A stretch of DNA of 64,000 nucleotides from AC-32 sp963719275. Its GTDB lineage: Bacteria; Actinomycetota; Thermoleophilia; Gaiellales; Gaiellaceae. Below, one piece after another: positions 33,476-43,798 of this stretch. Location of the stretch: contig CAVRBT010000009.1 in the NCBI GenBank assembly GCA_963719275.1, positions 1 to 64,000 on the forward strand, written 5' to 3'. A model generated the notes under the pieces. The model had not been told where the DNA came from and did not search any database. It was given only the letters and a program-made list of their open reading frames with translations. The position numbers and the translations under genes were made by a program. The stretch's first letter is position 1. Each line of letters opens with the position of its first letter.

Positions 33476-35155
33476 TTACTTCAGCGCCATCGCGGCGATG
33501 CTGAAGTCCTGGTAGATCCCCTGGTAGACGAGGCTCTTCGGGTTGACGCGGTTCGAGAAGACGTAGCGGTTGTTGTACGTCCGCTCGATCGCCATCGGGG
33601 CCGCCTTCTTCATGATGTCCAGGTCCATCTGCCCGTAGACCTTGAGCCGGTTCGGGCCGACCAACCTGGCCGCGGCCTCCATCTTCTTGTTCCACTTCCG
33701 ATCGTTGAAGTACGAGTAGTTGTTGTTGTTCTCCGCCTGAATGGCACCGCCGTACAGGAGGATGTTGATCCAGTCGTACGGATCCGGGTAGTCCGAGCAC
33801 CAACCCATGGAGACGCCCATGTCGAGGTCGTTGCCCCGCTTGCCCATCGCGTCGTAGACGTCGGCACCCGAGAACGGCTTCATGTTGATGTTGCCCGACT
33901 TGAAGCCGAGGCGGATGAGGTCACGCCGGACGATCTGAGCCTGGGCGGGGTTGACCGTGCCCGAGGACCGGTAGCCGACGTTGATCTTGCCGTTCTTGAA
34001 GTGGCCCTTGGCCAGCTTCTTCGCGGTCGAAAGGTTCTGCTTGTAGATCGAGACGTTCTTCCAACCGGGGACGCCCGGGTTGAAGATGTGCGTCCACGCC
34101 TGGCCCGCGTACGGACCCGCCTGCGAGACGTAGTCCTTGCGGTTGATCGCGTAGTTGACCGCCTGCCGCAGGCTCGTGTTGCCCTTGAACAGCGAGCGGG
34201 AGACGTTCATCGGCAGGTAGCCGGTGCAGTTCTGGGACTGCGTCCAGAAGCGACCCTTGTTGACGCCATACTTCTTGGCGACACCCTGGACCTCGGCCGC
34301 AGGAATGACCGGGTCTTCGTCGATCTGGTTCGCGATCGTCTGGTTGAAGAGCGTCTGCTCGTTCAGGTTCCACTGCACGTCGATGCCCGCGAGATTCCGC
34401 GGCCGGTTCCGGCCGGGGCCCTTCTTCCAGTACTTGTTCTGGCGAAGCTGCGTCAGCCTGTCCGGGTTGTTGCGCGTCATGAAGTACGGACCCGCCGACG
34501 GGTTGTTCGTCTTGTTGACGTTCACGACTTCCTTCGTGAGCGGCAGCTTGAACGACGTGGCCTGGAAGAACGGCATGGTGATCTTCGCCATGAAGGTGCC
34601 GTCGGCCTTCGACAGCCGGACGGTCAGCTTGTTGCCCTTGGCCCTGACCCCGCTGACGCTCGTCGCCTTACCGTCGTTGACCTTCTTGGCACCGACGATG
34701 TTGGTGCCGCTCGGGTCCGTGATGAACGTCGCGCCGGGTGACGCGAGACTGTGGTTCGCGACGCGGTCGATCGCCCGCTTGAAGTTCCTGGCGGTGACGG
34801 CCGTACCGTCGCTGAAGCGGAAGCCCTTCCGGATGGTGAAGGTGTACACCTTGCCGTTGTTCGACACGGTGAACTTCGAGGCCACCTCGGGGACCAGCTT
34901 GCTGCCTGCCGGCCCCTTCTTGTCCGGATAGTTGTACAGCTTTGCTGCGGTCGCATATTCAAGCCACCACGCGGTGGTGACGTAGGCGATCTGCGGGTCG
35001 ACCGCGGTGGATGCCCCAGTGATCCCGTACCGCCAGACACCGCCCTTCTTGAGCGCGTGGGAGTTGCCCGCACTCGCGCTCGCGAAGCTCGCCGCGACCA
35101 GAAGGCTTGCCCCGGCCACGAGCATCGTGACCGCGAGCCATACCCTTCTGTTCAT
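33476..35155 (-). CDS. oppA: extracellular oligopeptide-binding protein (OppA-like)
   Basis: A 559-residue solute-binding protein of SBP family 5. The signal peptide MNRRVWLAVTMLVAGASLLV ends near ASASA; no lipobox cysteine is visible. The mature protein has family features FTIRKGFRFSDGTAVTARNFK and NEQTLFNQTIANQID, and the C-terminal GWCSDYPDPYDWINILL pocket. It is unusually Asn/Lys-rich compared with neighbours. AAGGAGAGAC precedes ATG 35155. Confidence 0.92.
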   Translation of the reverse strand: MNRRVWLAVTMLVAGASLLVAASFASASAGNSHALKKGGVWRYGITGASTAVDPQIAYVTTAWWLEYATAAKLYNYPDKKGPAGSKLVPEVASKFTVSNNGKVYTFTIRKGFRFSDGTAVTARNFKRAIDRVANHSLASPGATFITDPSGTNIVGAKKVNDGKATSVSGVRAKGNKLTVRLSKADGTFMAKITMPFFQATSFKLPLTKEVVNVNKTNNPSAGPYFMTRNNPDRLTQLRQNKYWKKGPGRNRPRNLAGIDVQWNLNEQTLFNQTIANQIDEDPVIPAAEVQGVAKKYGVNKGRFWTQSQNCTGYLPMNVSRSLFKGNTSLRQAVNYAINRKDYVSQAGPYAGQAWTHIFNPGVPGWKNVSIYKQNLSTAKKLAKGHFKNGKINVGYRSSGTVNPAQAQIVRRDLIRLGFKSGNINMKPFSGADVYDAMGKRGNDLDMGVSMGWCSDYPDPYDWINILLYGGAIQAENNNNYSYFNDRKWNKKMEAAARLVGPNRLKVYGQMDLDIMKKAAPMAIERTYNNRYVFSNRVNPKSLVYQGIYQDFSIAAMALK

Positions 35156-35279
35156 GTCTCTCCTTTCCGTGAGTTCGAGCCGGCGCATTTCCCGACCCGG
35201 AACGGGCGCCTGCCCCGTTCACCGCACTGAGACGGCAAAGTTAAGAGTTGGTTAGTGGGTTCGGGTTCTCGAAGGCGCG

Positions 35280-36341
35280 TTAGCGCTGCGAGGAACGCGG
35301 GTCGAACGAGTCCCTGAGCCCGTCGCCAAGAAGGTTGAAGGCGAGCGTCGTCAGCAACACTGCGAGCCCCGGCCAGAGCATCAGGAGCGGTCGCGTCGTG
35401 TAGTACTGCGGCGCCTCCGCGAGCAGGTTCCCCCAGCTTGCGGTGGGTGGTTTGATCCCGAGAGCGAGGAACGAGAGCCCAGCCTCGAAGAGCACGTAGC
35501 TCGCAACGATCAGCGTCGAGTAGACGATCATCGGCGCAACCAGGTGGGGGAGCACGTGCGAACGGATGATGCGCATGTCGCTCGCGCCGATCATCCGCGC
35601 CGCCTCGATGTACTCCTTCTCCCTGATCGACAGCGCCTGGGCGCGCATGATCCTGGCCGGATAGAACCAGCCGAAGATGGTAAAGATCAGGACCAGCGTC
35701 ACCACCCCCTTCGGGAAGATCCCTCCGAAGGTGATCGCGTCGAGCTGCGGACCGACCGTCGCGGCGAGCGCCACGATGAAGAGCAGCAGCGGGAAGGCCA
35801 TCGTCACCTCGGTGATGCGCGAGATGGTGGTGTCGATCCAGCCACGGAAGTAGCCGGCGATCGAGCCGAGGAGGACACCGATGATCATCACCCCGAGCGT
35901 CGACAAGATCGCCACCTCGAGCGACACCCGCGCTCCGTAGAGGAGCCGCAGGAACTCGTCCTGGCCGAGGCGGTTCGCGCCGCCGAGGACGAGGATGTCG
36001 CTCTTGTCGGTGTAGTAGTTGTCGATGTGCGTCCACGGGTTTGCCGGCAGCAGGCTGACGCTGTCGACCGCGGCAGTGCCCGTGAAGATGTCATCCGGGC
36101 CGTGGCCGATGTAGTGCTTCGCGATCGGGGCCCCGACGAAGGCGACGAGGATCAGGAAGATGATGAAGATGCCGCTCGCGATCGCGATCTTGTCGCGGCG
36201 GAAGCGGCGCCAGACAAGCTCCCAGTAGCCTCGGGCTCGTACCTCTTCGACACTGCCGAGCTCGGGGCCGCTCTCGACGCCGACGGCAGCGCCGAGGCCG
36301 GCGCCGCTCGATACCAGGACCTCTTGTTCCTTCTGAGCCAT
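35280..36341 (-). CDS. oppC: oligopeptide ABC transporter permease (OppC-like)
   Basis: A 353-residue permease. A long cytoplasmic N-terminus leads to the first membrane segment GIFIIFLILVAFVGAPIA, a periplasmic domain (including LVLGGANRLGQDEFLRLLYGARVSL) and five more segments. The EAA loop reads AARMIGASDMRIIRSHVLPHL. ATG 36341 (MAQKEQEV) is preferred over an upstream ATG at 36386. The gene order C-A-B-D-F differs from the common A-B-C-D-F. It ends 124 bases before oppA. Confidence 0.9.
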   Translation of the reverse strand: MAQKEQEVLVSSGAGLGAAVGVESGPELGSVEEVRARGYWELVWRRFRRDKIAIASGIFIIFLILVAFVGAPIAKHYIGHGPDDIFTGTAAVDSVSLLPANPWTHIDNYYTDKSDILVLGGANRLGQDEFLRLLYGARVSLEVAILSTLGVMIIGVLLGSIAGYFRGWIDTTISRITEVTMAFPLLLFIVALAATVGPQLDAITFGGIFPKGVVTLVLIFTIFGWFYPARIMRAQALSIREKEYIEAARMIGASDMRIIRSHVLPHLVAPMIVYSTLIVASYVLFEAGLSFLALGIKPPTASWGNLLAEAPQYYTTRPLLMLWPGLAVLLTTLAFNLLGDGLRDSFDPRSSQR

Positions 36342-36408
36342 GTGTAAGGGAGCCGTAAGGCTGTCTGGACTATAGACGAGCGGCAACCGCGGTAGTTGGT
36401 ACGAGCCG

Positions 36409-37302
36409 CTACGCCGTCAGGGCGTCGGCGCCCGCGACGACCTCGAGGATCTCCTGCGTGATCTCGGCCTGGCGGGCGCGGTTCATGTCCAGGGTGAGGC
36501 TCGAGATCAGGTCGCCGGCGTTGCCCGAGGCGTTGCGCATCGCGGTCATGCGGGCGCCTTGCTCCGAGGCGGCGGACTCGAGCAGCGCCCGGTAGAGCTC
36601 CGTCTCGACGTAGACCGGCAACAGCCGCTGCAGGATCTCCTCGGGCTCGGGCTCGTAGATAAAATCGCCCAGCAGCGCGGCCTGCTCGCGCTCCTCCTCG
36701 CGGCCGCGCTCGAGCAGCTGCTCGGGGATCGGCAGGACGTCCTGCTCGACTACCCGCTGTACGAGCGCCGAGACGAACTGGTTGTAGACGAGCACGACCC
36801 GGTCGACCTCGCCGGTCTCGTACAGCTCCGCGGCGCGGTGGGCGATCGCCTGCGCGTCGGCGTACGCGGGCCGGTCGCTGAAGCCGGTCCAGCTGGCCTC
36901 GAGGTCGTAGCCGCGGAAGGTGAGCGACGAGCGGCCCTTCCTGCCGGCGACGAGCCAGCGGACGGTGACGCCTTCGGCGCGGAGCTGCCGCTCGAGCGCG
37001 AAGGCGTGCCGCAGGACCTGCGCGTTGAACGCGCCGGCCAGGCCGCGGTCGCCGGTGAGCGCGACGATCGCCGCCGACTGCACGTCCCGCCGCTGGAGCA
37101 GCGTCAGCCCCTGCAGCGACGTGCTCGCGCGGGCGGTGCCGACCATCAGCTCCATCATCCGGTCGGCGTACGGCCGCATCGCCTCGATCCGCGCCTGCGC
37201 ACGACGGAGCCGCGCCGAGGCGACGAGCTCCATCGCCTTGGTGATCTTGCGCGTGTTGCGGATCGAGCGGATCCGCCGCTTGAGGTCCTGGACGGTGGCC
37301 AT
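36409..37302 (-). CDS. atpG: ATP synthase F1 gamma subunit
   Basis: The 297-residue rotor shaft. It has the conserved N-terminal helix DLKRRIRSIRNTRKITKAMELVASARLRRAQ, GDRGLAGAFNAQV and the C-terminal ARMTAMRNASGNAGDLISSLTLDMNRARQAEITQEILEVVAGADAL. It is the last subunit gene before the opp insertion, and its stop is 67 bases from oppC. Confidence 0.97.
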   Translation of the reverse strand: MATVQDLKRRIRSIRNTRKITKAMELVASARLRRAQARIEAMRPYADRMMELMVGTARASTSLQGLTLLQRRDVQSAAIVALTGDRGLAGAFNAQVLRHAFALERQLRAEGVTVRWLVAGRKGRSSLTFRGYDLEASWTGFSDRPAYADAQAIAHRAAELYETGEVDRVVLVYNQFVSALVQRVVEQDVLPIPEQLLERGREEEREQAALLGDFIYEPEPEEILQRLLPVYVETELYRALLESAASEQGARMTAMRNASGNAGDLISSLTLDMNRARQAEITQEILEVVAGADALTA

Positions 37303-37356
37303 GGCCTAGCGGCTACTCCGGCACGAGGGCGATCTGCTTGCGTGCCCACGCGCTGT

Positions 37357-37418
37357 GTCAGACGGCCGCGCCGGCAAAGCCGACCCGGCCTCTTTGGTTG
37401 GCGTCGCAAGCGAGCGCC

Positions 37419-37419
<1 letters not shown>
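37357..37419. repeat. family A two-hairpin repeat between atpA and atpG
   Basis: GTCAGACGGCCGCGCCGGCAAAGCCGACCCGGCC, then TCTTTGGTTGGCGTCGCAAGCGAGCGCC. On the minus strand it starts immediately after the atpA stop codon, so it lies in the 3' leader of atpA within the operon transcript. The second hairpin is imperfect (GGCGTCGC/GCGAGCGCC). Confidence 0.85.
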
Positions 37420-38945
<1,526 letters not shown>

Positions 38946-38964
38946 CGGGTCTCCTCTCGTAACG

Positions 38965-39495
38965 CTAAGCCGTCACCAGCTCGCGGCGCAGCCGCTCCAG
39001 GCGGCCGCGGACGCTGGCGTCGAGTCGGTGGGATCCAACTTGCAGGACTATGCCGCCGATCAGATCAGGGTCGACGGAGCGCGTGGCCTCGACCTTGCGG
39101 CCGGAGGCCTGCTCGACCTGCCGCAGCAGCGTCTGTGCCTCCTCGTCGGAAAGCTCGACCGCGGTCGTCAGTTCGGCGTGGACGATTCCCTCGTGCTCGG
39201 CGATCAGGCGCTCGAACTCGCGCGCGATCTCCTCGAGCGAGCCCGTGCGGCCCTTGTCGGCGAGAACGAGCAGGAAGTTGCGCAGCAGCTCCTCGCCGCC
39301 GCTGAGCACGTCCTCCAATGCACTCGCGCGCGCGCGAGGGTCGAGTTGCGGGTTCCGCAGCAGCTCGCGCAGCTCCGGCACCTCCGCCTCGGCGGCGACG
39401 ACCTGCTGCAGCTCCTCGCGGACGGGCTCGAGCCGGCCCTTCTCGCGCGCAGCCTCGAACAGCGCGGTCGCGTACACGCGGTCGACTACCGACAC
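38965..39495 (-). CDS. atpH: ATP synthase F1 delta subunit
   Basis: The 176-residue stator subunit: N-terminal VDRVYATALFEAAREKGRLEPVREELQQV, central FLLVLADKGRTGSLEEIAREFERLI and C-terminal PDLIGGIVLQVGSHRLDASVRGRLERLRREL. It is a single-domain delta, not the fused b-delta form of mycobacteria. It lies 19 bases before atpA. Confidence 0.95.
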   Translation of the reverse strand: MSVVDRVYATALFEAAREKGRLEPVREELQQVVAAEAEVPELRELLRNPQLDPRARASALEDVLSGGEELLRNFLLVLADKGRTGSLEEIAREFERLIAEHEGIVHAELTTAVELSDEEAQTLLRQVEQASGRKVEATRSVDPDLIGGIVLQVGSHRLDASVRGRLERLRRELVTA

Positions 39496-39529
39496 GCGCG
39501 CTCCTTACGGCCAATGTGTCGACCGGTCG

Positions 39530-39590
39530 GCCCAGACGGCCACACGGGCAAAGCCCGCGCGGCCTGATATCGACATTGCAAGCGACGTCT
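39530..39590. repeat. family A two-hairpin repeat between atpF and atpH
   Basis: CCAGACGGCCACACGGGCAAAGCCCGCGCGGCC, then TGATATCGACATTGCAAGCGACGTC. Both stems are recognisable and the arms of the second (GACATTGC/GCGACGTC) have diverged together. The unit begins directly at the atpF stop in transcript order and fills most of the 94-bp gap. Confidence 0.8.
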
Positions 39591-40117
39591 CACCGCTCGT
39601 TGCGCTCCAGCACGGAGAAGTCGAGCTCGCCGACGGCCTCGTCGATCAGGCGCTTGTGGTCGGCGTCGTCGAGGGACTTCCTCGTGACCTTCGTGGCCGC
39701 GAGCAGGCTCAGCTCGACGACCTCGAGCCGGATCTGCTCGAGCGCTCGGCGCGTCTCGGCCTCGATCTGCTTGCGGGTCTCCTCGAGCCGCCGCTGGCGA
39801 TCCTCCTCGAGCTCCTCGCGCATCCGCCGCTCGTTGGCGTCGGCGATGCGGCGCGCCTCGCCGAGGATCTCCTCGGCGTCGGTCTGGGCGCGGCTGATCA
39901 GCGCGCGGTGCTCCTCGAGCAGGCGCCGAGCCTCCTCGCGCGCACGGTCGGCCTCGTCGAGGGACGCCCGGATCCGCTCGCGCCGCTCGTCGATCGCCGT
40001 CTGGATCGGGCCGAACGCGTAGCGCTTCAGCACGAAAAGCGTGATCAGGAAGCAGACGATCGTCCAGATCATCAGCCCCGGCTTGACCTGGATCAGTGGG
40101 TTCGCGGCGACGAGCAT
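39590..40117 (-). CDS. atpF: ATP synthase Fo b subunit
   Basis: A 175-residue stalk: one N-terminal membrane segment (GLMIWTIVCFLITLFVLKRYAF) and a long charged coiled coil rich in Arg and Glu (RREREERIRASL-type repeats, EEILGEARRIADANERRMREELEED). It ends at the family A repeat. Four bases separate it from atpE. Confidence 0.95.
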   Translation of the reverse strand: MLVAANPLIQVKPGLMIWTIVCFLITLFVLKRYAFGPIQTAIDERRERIRASLDEADRAREEARRLLEEHRALISRAQTDAEEILGEARRIADANERRMREELEEDRQRRLEETRKQIEAETRRALEQIRLEVVELSLLAATKVTRKSLDDADHKRLIDEAVGELDFSVLERNER

Positions 40118-40121
40118 GGGG

Positions 40122-40382
40122 CTAGACGAGGACGAAGGCGAGGATCGAGCCGAGGAGGCCGTAGAACACGACCGCCTCGGTGAGCGCGAAGCCGAGCCAC
40201 TGGATGCCGGTGAGCTCGCCGCGGAGCTCGGGCTGCCGGGCGACGGACTGGATCATCGACGAGAAGATGAGGCCGATGCCGACGCCGGCGCCGGCCGCGC
40301 CGAGCCCGACGCCGAGCGCGAGCCCGATCGCCTTCCCGGCCTTTGTCACGTCGCCTGAGGTGGCAGCAAGAAGTGTCGACAT
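40122..40382 (-). CDS. atpE: ATP synthase Fo c subunit
   Basis: 86 residues forming a two-helix hairpin: a glycine-rich first helix (AIGLALGVGLGAAGAGVGIG), the polar loop RQPELRGEL and a second helix with the ion-binding Glu69 in GFALTEAVVFYGLLGS. The environment of the Glu looks like an H+ type rather than Na+ type, which is inference. AAGGAGGAAGA precedes the ATG. Confidence 0.97.
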   Translation of the reverse strand: MSTLLAATSGDVTKAGKAIGLALGVGLGAAGAGVGIGLIFSSMIQSVARQPELRGELTGIQWLGFALTEAVVFYGLLGSILAFVLV

Positions 40383-40399
40383 TCTTCCTCCTTGTTAGT

Positions 40400-40462
40400 T
40401 AGCCGGCTCCGCCGGCAGAGCAGGCGCAGCCTCCCATGGTCGGCATCGCAAGCGATGCCCTA
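40400..40462. repeat. family A repeat, degenerate first hairpin, between atpB and atpE
   Basis: AGCCGGCTCCGCCGGC replaces the usual first palindrome, followed by CAGGCGCAGCCTCCCATGGTCGGC and a perfect second hairpin GGCATCGCAAGCGATGCC (40442-40459). It lies in the leader of atpE within the operon transcript. Confidence 0.75.
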
Positions 40463-40509
40463 GGACGTCGCCGCTCGTCTTTGAGGGTCGATGTACCACG
40501 GGCGGCTCC

Positions 40510-41367
40510 TTAGTGCTGCGGCTCGATGGCCGCGCCGATGTAGATGGCGGACAGGGCGGCGAAGATGAACGCCTGGATGCCGACGACGATCACGACCTCG
40601 AACAGGTAGAACGCGGTCGCGAACGGCACGGTGATCACCGCGAGGAAGACGGACTCCAGGATGAACATCAGGCCGATGAAGGTCAGGATCAGGATGTGTC
40701 CCGCGAGCATGTTCGCGAAGAGACGCACGCTGAGCGAGATCAGCCGCATGAACTGGCCGAGGATCTCGAGCGGCACGATCAGGAACAGAAGCGCCCGCGG
40801 CGCCTCGGGGATCCAGCTCTTGAAGTAGGCCCTGGGACCGTTCCAGCGGATGCCCTCGTAGTGCGTGAAGACGAACGTCAGCAGCGCGAGGGCGAGCGTG
40901 ACAGACAGCGACGAGGTGGCCGCGTAGATGCCCCAGACCGGGACCCCGTGCCACGTCTCGCCGGTGAGCGGCAGCGGGATGAACCCGATCAGGTTGATCA
41001 CGAAGATGAAGAGCAGCAGCGAGGCGACGTACGGAAACCAGCGGCCGATCGCCTTCGACGGCAGGCCCTGCTCGGCGATCTGCACCTGCGCGATCTCGTA
41101 GATCTGCTCGCCCACCGTCTGGCGGCGGTTGATCGTCTTGCCGCGCATCAGGAACAGACCGAGCAGGATCGTGAGGACGCTGCCGAGCATCAGGTACACG
41201 ACCGCCTTCGTGATCGAGAGGTCGAGCCCGCCGATGTGGATCGAGACCCACTCGTGCTGCTCGAACTCCGTGGTCGGGTCGAACTCGCCGCGCGCGAACG
41301 CCTGCGTCGGAAGAGCAAGCAGCCATACGGCTCCCAGGATCACCCATGCAAGGAGCGCGCGTCTCAT
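40510..41367 (-). CDS. atpB: ATP synthase Fo a subunit
   Basis: A 285-residue membrane subunit forming the proton half-channels. An N-terminal segment resembling a signal anchor (RALLAWVILGAVWLLALPTQAFA) is followed by five to six membrane segments. The essential Arg is in ISLSVRLFANMLAGHILILTFIG. ATG 41367 overlaps the preceding gene stop by 4 bases (ATGA). Confidence 0.96.
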   Translation of the reverse strand: MRRALLAWVILGAVWLLALPTQAFARGEFDPTTEFEQHEWVSIHIGGLDLSITKAVVYLMLGSVLTILLGLFLMRGKTINRRQTVGEQIYEIAQVQIAEQGLPSKAIGRWFPYVASLLLFIFVINLIGFIPLPLTGETWHGVPVWGIYAATSSLSVTLALALLTFVFTHYEGIRWNGPRAYFKSWIPEAPRALLFLIVPLEILGQFMRLISLSVRLFANMLAGHILILTFIGLMFILESVFLAVITVPFATAFYLFEVVIVVGIQAFIFAALSAIYIGAAIEPQH

Positions 41368-41765
41368 GCCCGTGGCTCCTGGCCGTAGTAGCCGAGCAGC
41401 GAGAGCGCGAGCTCGGCGGTGTAGGCGGCGCCGTAGGTGAGCGCGGCGGCGAGCCCTGCGTCGCTGTCGGACGCGGCGACGGCGAGCAGCACCGCGAGGA
41501 CAGCGAGCAGCCGGAACATCATCCCGAAGGCCAGCGCCCCCGAGGCGGCGACGTTGTCGGGCGACGGCTTCACGCGCGCGAACAGCAGCCCGAGCGCCTG
41601 CACGCCGACCCAGAGCACGGCGGCGACCGCCCAGCCCGTGAGCGGCCAGCCGGCGACGATGAAGAGCGGCAGCGCGAGCGCGATCACGACGGCACCCGCC
41701 AGAGGCCCGAGCAGGCGCTGCTGCGGGATCGGCCGCGGCGCTCCGAGGATCCCGACGCGCGTCAA
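41364..41765 (-). CDS. AtpI-like membrane protein of the atp operon
   Basis: A 133-residue protein with four hydrophobic segments (LAGAVVIALALPLFIVAG, GWAVAAVLWVGVQALGLLFA, ALAFGMMFRLLAVLAVLLAV and AALTYGAAYTAELALSLLGY). Position just before atpB and the topology fit AtpI/subunit I, a c-ring assembly helper. TTG 41765 overlaps the upstream stop (TTGA), which decides the start. Confidence 0.75.
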   Translation of the reverse strand: MTRVGILGAPRPIPQQRLLGPLAGAVVIALALPLFIVAGWPLTGWAVAAVLWVGVQALGLLFARVKPSPDNVAASGALAFGMMFRLLAVLAVLLAVAASDSDAGLAAALTYGAAYTAELALSLLGYYGQEPRA

Positions 41766-41962
41766 AAGGCGTTCCGGTAGCGCTTGTAGACGGCGAAGAC
41801 GCCGGCGGGGATGCCGACGACCGCGCCGCCGAGGATGCCGAGCCCGACCGAGCCCGCCGCCCAGCCGACGAGCGCGCCCGCGCCGACGCACCCGGCGGTC
41901 ACGCCCCCGAGCAGCGCGCCGGCTCCGGCCGGCTCGAAGGTCGAACGCGGACTGGGCTCCAT
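41762..41962 (-). CDS. small AtpZ/AtpI-like membrane protein
   Basis: 66 residues with two glycine-rich membrane hairpin segments (GALLGGVTAGCVGAGALVGWAAG and GLGILGGAVVGIPAGVFAVYKRYR). It resembles the AtpZ family that often opens atp operons in actinobacteria and other phyla. ATG 41962. A longer upstream frame exists but lacks family similarity. Confidence 0.7.
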   Translation of the reverse strand: MEPSPRSTFEPAGAGALLGGVTAGCVGAGALVGWAAGSVGLGILGGAVVGIPAGVFAVYKRYRNAF

Positions 41963-41991
41963 GCGCGGCGAGCATACCAAACCTTGTGACA

Positions 41992-42022
41992 CCGGAAATC
42001 GGCTCAGAAGCCGAATTTCCGG
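41992..42022. promoter_or_regulatory. near-perfect inverted repeat in the atp operon/hydrolase divergent gap
   Basis: CCGGAAATCGGCT and AGCCGAATTTCCGG face each other across CAGA with a single-base bulge. It lies in the 84-bp space between the first atp gene (minus) and the hydrolase gene (plus), a position expected for an operator of a divergent promoter. It could also be a simple hairpin. Confidence 0.5.
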
Positions 42023-42046
42023 CGACTTTGTTATTAGTATCGGGAG

Positions 42047-42769
42047 GTGCGCGTGGTGCTGATCCACGGGAGCGGCGGCAACGCCGAGACCGCGTGGACG
42101 GCCGTGCGCCCGCTTGCCGAACGGTTCACGCTGGTGGCGCCGAACCGGGGCGGCTACCCGCCGAACCCGCCGCTCGAGCGGATCGACTTCGAGGTGCAGG
42201 CGGCGGAGCTGGCGCCGCTGCTCGAGGACGGCGCCCACCTCGTCGGTCACTCCTACGGCGGGGTGATCGCGCTCCTGATCGCCGCCCGTCACCCGGAGCC
42301 GGTTCGGTCGCTGGTCGTGAGCGAGCCGCCGGCGTTCGCGCTCGCGCGCGGCAACCCAACGGTCGACTCATTGGTCGAGCGGCTGGACGACCACTTCACG
42401 CGCGGTCCACAAGACCCGCGGGCCTTCGTGGAGGGCTTCCTCGCGCTCGTCGGCACGAAGGCGCAGCTTCCCGATCCGCTTCCGCCGCAGGTCGAGCAGA
42501 GCATCCGCGCGACGATGGCCGAGCGGCCGCCCTGGGAGGCTGAGATCCCGCTCGACGAGCTCGCCGCGACCGGGTTCCCGAAGCTCGTCATCTCCGGCGC
42601 GCACCATCCCGCCTTCGATGCAGTCTGCGACGTCCTCGAGGAGCGGCTCCCCGCGCGGCGCGAGGTGCTCCCCGGCGCCGGCCACAGCATTCCGCGGGCG
42701 CCCGGCTACGCCGAGTTGCTTGCTGCCTTCCTCGACGATTCGGCCTGGACCGAACGGTCTGTGCAGTAG
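42047..42769 (+). CDS. alpha/beta hydrolase
   Basis: A 240-residue alpha/beta-fold hydrolase. The oxyanion motif VVLIHGSGGNAETAW is near the N-terminus, the nucleophile elbow is GHSYGG at about residues 66-71, and the catalytic His is in LPGAGHSIPRAPGY. No signal peptide. Either GTG 42047 or GTG 42053 may start it; GGGAGG fits the second better. Its TAG is followed after 9 bases by a truncated ArsR-like gene. Substrate unknown. Confidence 0.88.
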   Translation: MRVVLIHGSGGNAETAWTAVRPLAERFTLVAPNRGGYPPNPPLERIDFEVQAAELAPLLEDGAHLVGHSYGGVIALLIAARHPEPVRSLVVSEPPAFALARGNPTVDSLVERLDDHFTRGPQDPRAFVEGFLALVGTKAQLPDPLPPQVEQSIRATMAERPPWEAEIPLDELAATGFPKLVISGAHHPAFDAVCDVLEERLPARREVLPGAGHSIPRAPGYAELLAAFLDDSAWTERSVQ

Positions 42770-42778
42770 CGTGCGGGC

Positions 42779-43285
42779 ATGCTCGTCGTCTCCGAGCGCG
42801 GCCGGAACCGCTACTACGAGCTGGCGGGGACGGAGGTGGCCGAAGCGGTCGAGGCGCTGGCGCGGGTCGCGCCGCAGCGACCGCCGCGATCGCTCGGGGA
42901 GGCGACGCGCAACGAGCTTCTGCGGGAGGCGCGCACCTGCTACGACCACCTCGCGGGGCGGGTCGGCGTCGCCTTCGCGGGCGCGCTGGAACGGCGTGGC
43001 GTCGTGGAGCGGGTGAACGGCGACTATGCGCTTGGCGTGCGAGCGGCGGAGGAGCTCGCGGCACTCGGGCTCGACCTCGAGCCGCTATCGGCGCAGCGCC
43101 GGCCGCTCGTCCGCGGCTGCCTCGACTGGAGCGAGCGCGAGCTGCACGTCGCGGGGTCGCTCGGGGCGGCCCTGACCGCGCGGCTCTTCGAGCTCGGCTG
43201 CATCGTGCGCCGCGAAGGGACGCGCTCGGTCGCCGTCACCGAGCAAGGCAGCGAGCTCTTCGGAGAGCTGGGGCTCGACGCCTAG
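42779..43285 (+). pseudogene. ArsR-type regulator lacking its DNA-recognition helices
   Basis: 168 residues that match only the wing and C-terminal part of a long ArsR-family regulator. They begin SERGRNRYYELAGTEVAEAVEALARVAP (the beta-wing of the helix-turn-helix) and continue with the duplicated C-terminal domain ARTCYDHLAGRVGVAFAGALERRGVVE and LVRGCLDWSERELHVAGSLGAAL. The preceding helices, including the recognition helix, are absent; the DNA upstream encodes the hydrolase end. So the protein should not bind DNA in the usual way. It could still be a ligand-binding or dimerising fragment. Confidence 0.75.
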
Positions 43286-43798
43286 CCCTGCTCGCGCTCG
43301 CGGAGCGCATTGATGTTGACCTCCCACATCTCCCGCCCCGCCCAGTAACGGAACTCGGCGGGAACCTCCGGCTCGGGATCGCCTCCGCGGACCGCCTCGT
43401 CGAGCGCGAGCTGGTAGTCGCGCAACGGCGGCAGGACGTCGCGGCCGCAGACCGGCCCGTGCCCGGGAACGCAGGTGTCCCAGTCGAGCTCGAGCATCGC
43501 TCGAGGATCTCGGCCCAGCTCCGGGGGTCGCCGTGCCCGCTCCAGGGCTGCATGCTCGTTGCCGAGTATGTGGTCTGCGTGCCAGTGCGTGTTGAAAACC
43601 AGCAAGGCCGGATGGCCGGTCGCCTCATCCGCAGCCGCACGGAGCTCACGCGCCGCTGAGAACGAGATGTGCGTGTCGACGACGAGGGTCTCGCCGCCGA
43701 GGTGGGACGATCCCGGCGTTGCCGACCGCAAATCGGTCGGGCCTCGCGATCGCGGCGTGGACGCCGCCGCCGGCGTCGACGAGGTCGGCGTGCGTCAC
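43282..43798 (-). pseudogene. metallo-beta-lactamase-fold hydrolase, degraded
   Basis: The N-terminus GTG 43798 (THADLVDAGGGVHAAIARPD...VGNAGIV) overlaps the wecA-like stop (GTGA). It shifts frame near 43704 into LGGETLVVDTHISFSAARELR and NTHWHADHILGNE (the HxHxDH zinc motif). Roughly 90 residues are then missing. A third piece SGHGDPRSWAEILER and a fourth MLELDWDTCVPGHGPV are in different frames again near 43500. At least two frameshifts plus an internal deletion mean it cannot make a working enzyme. Confidence 0.75.
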
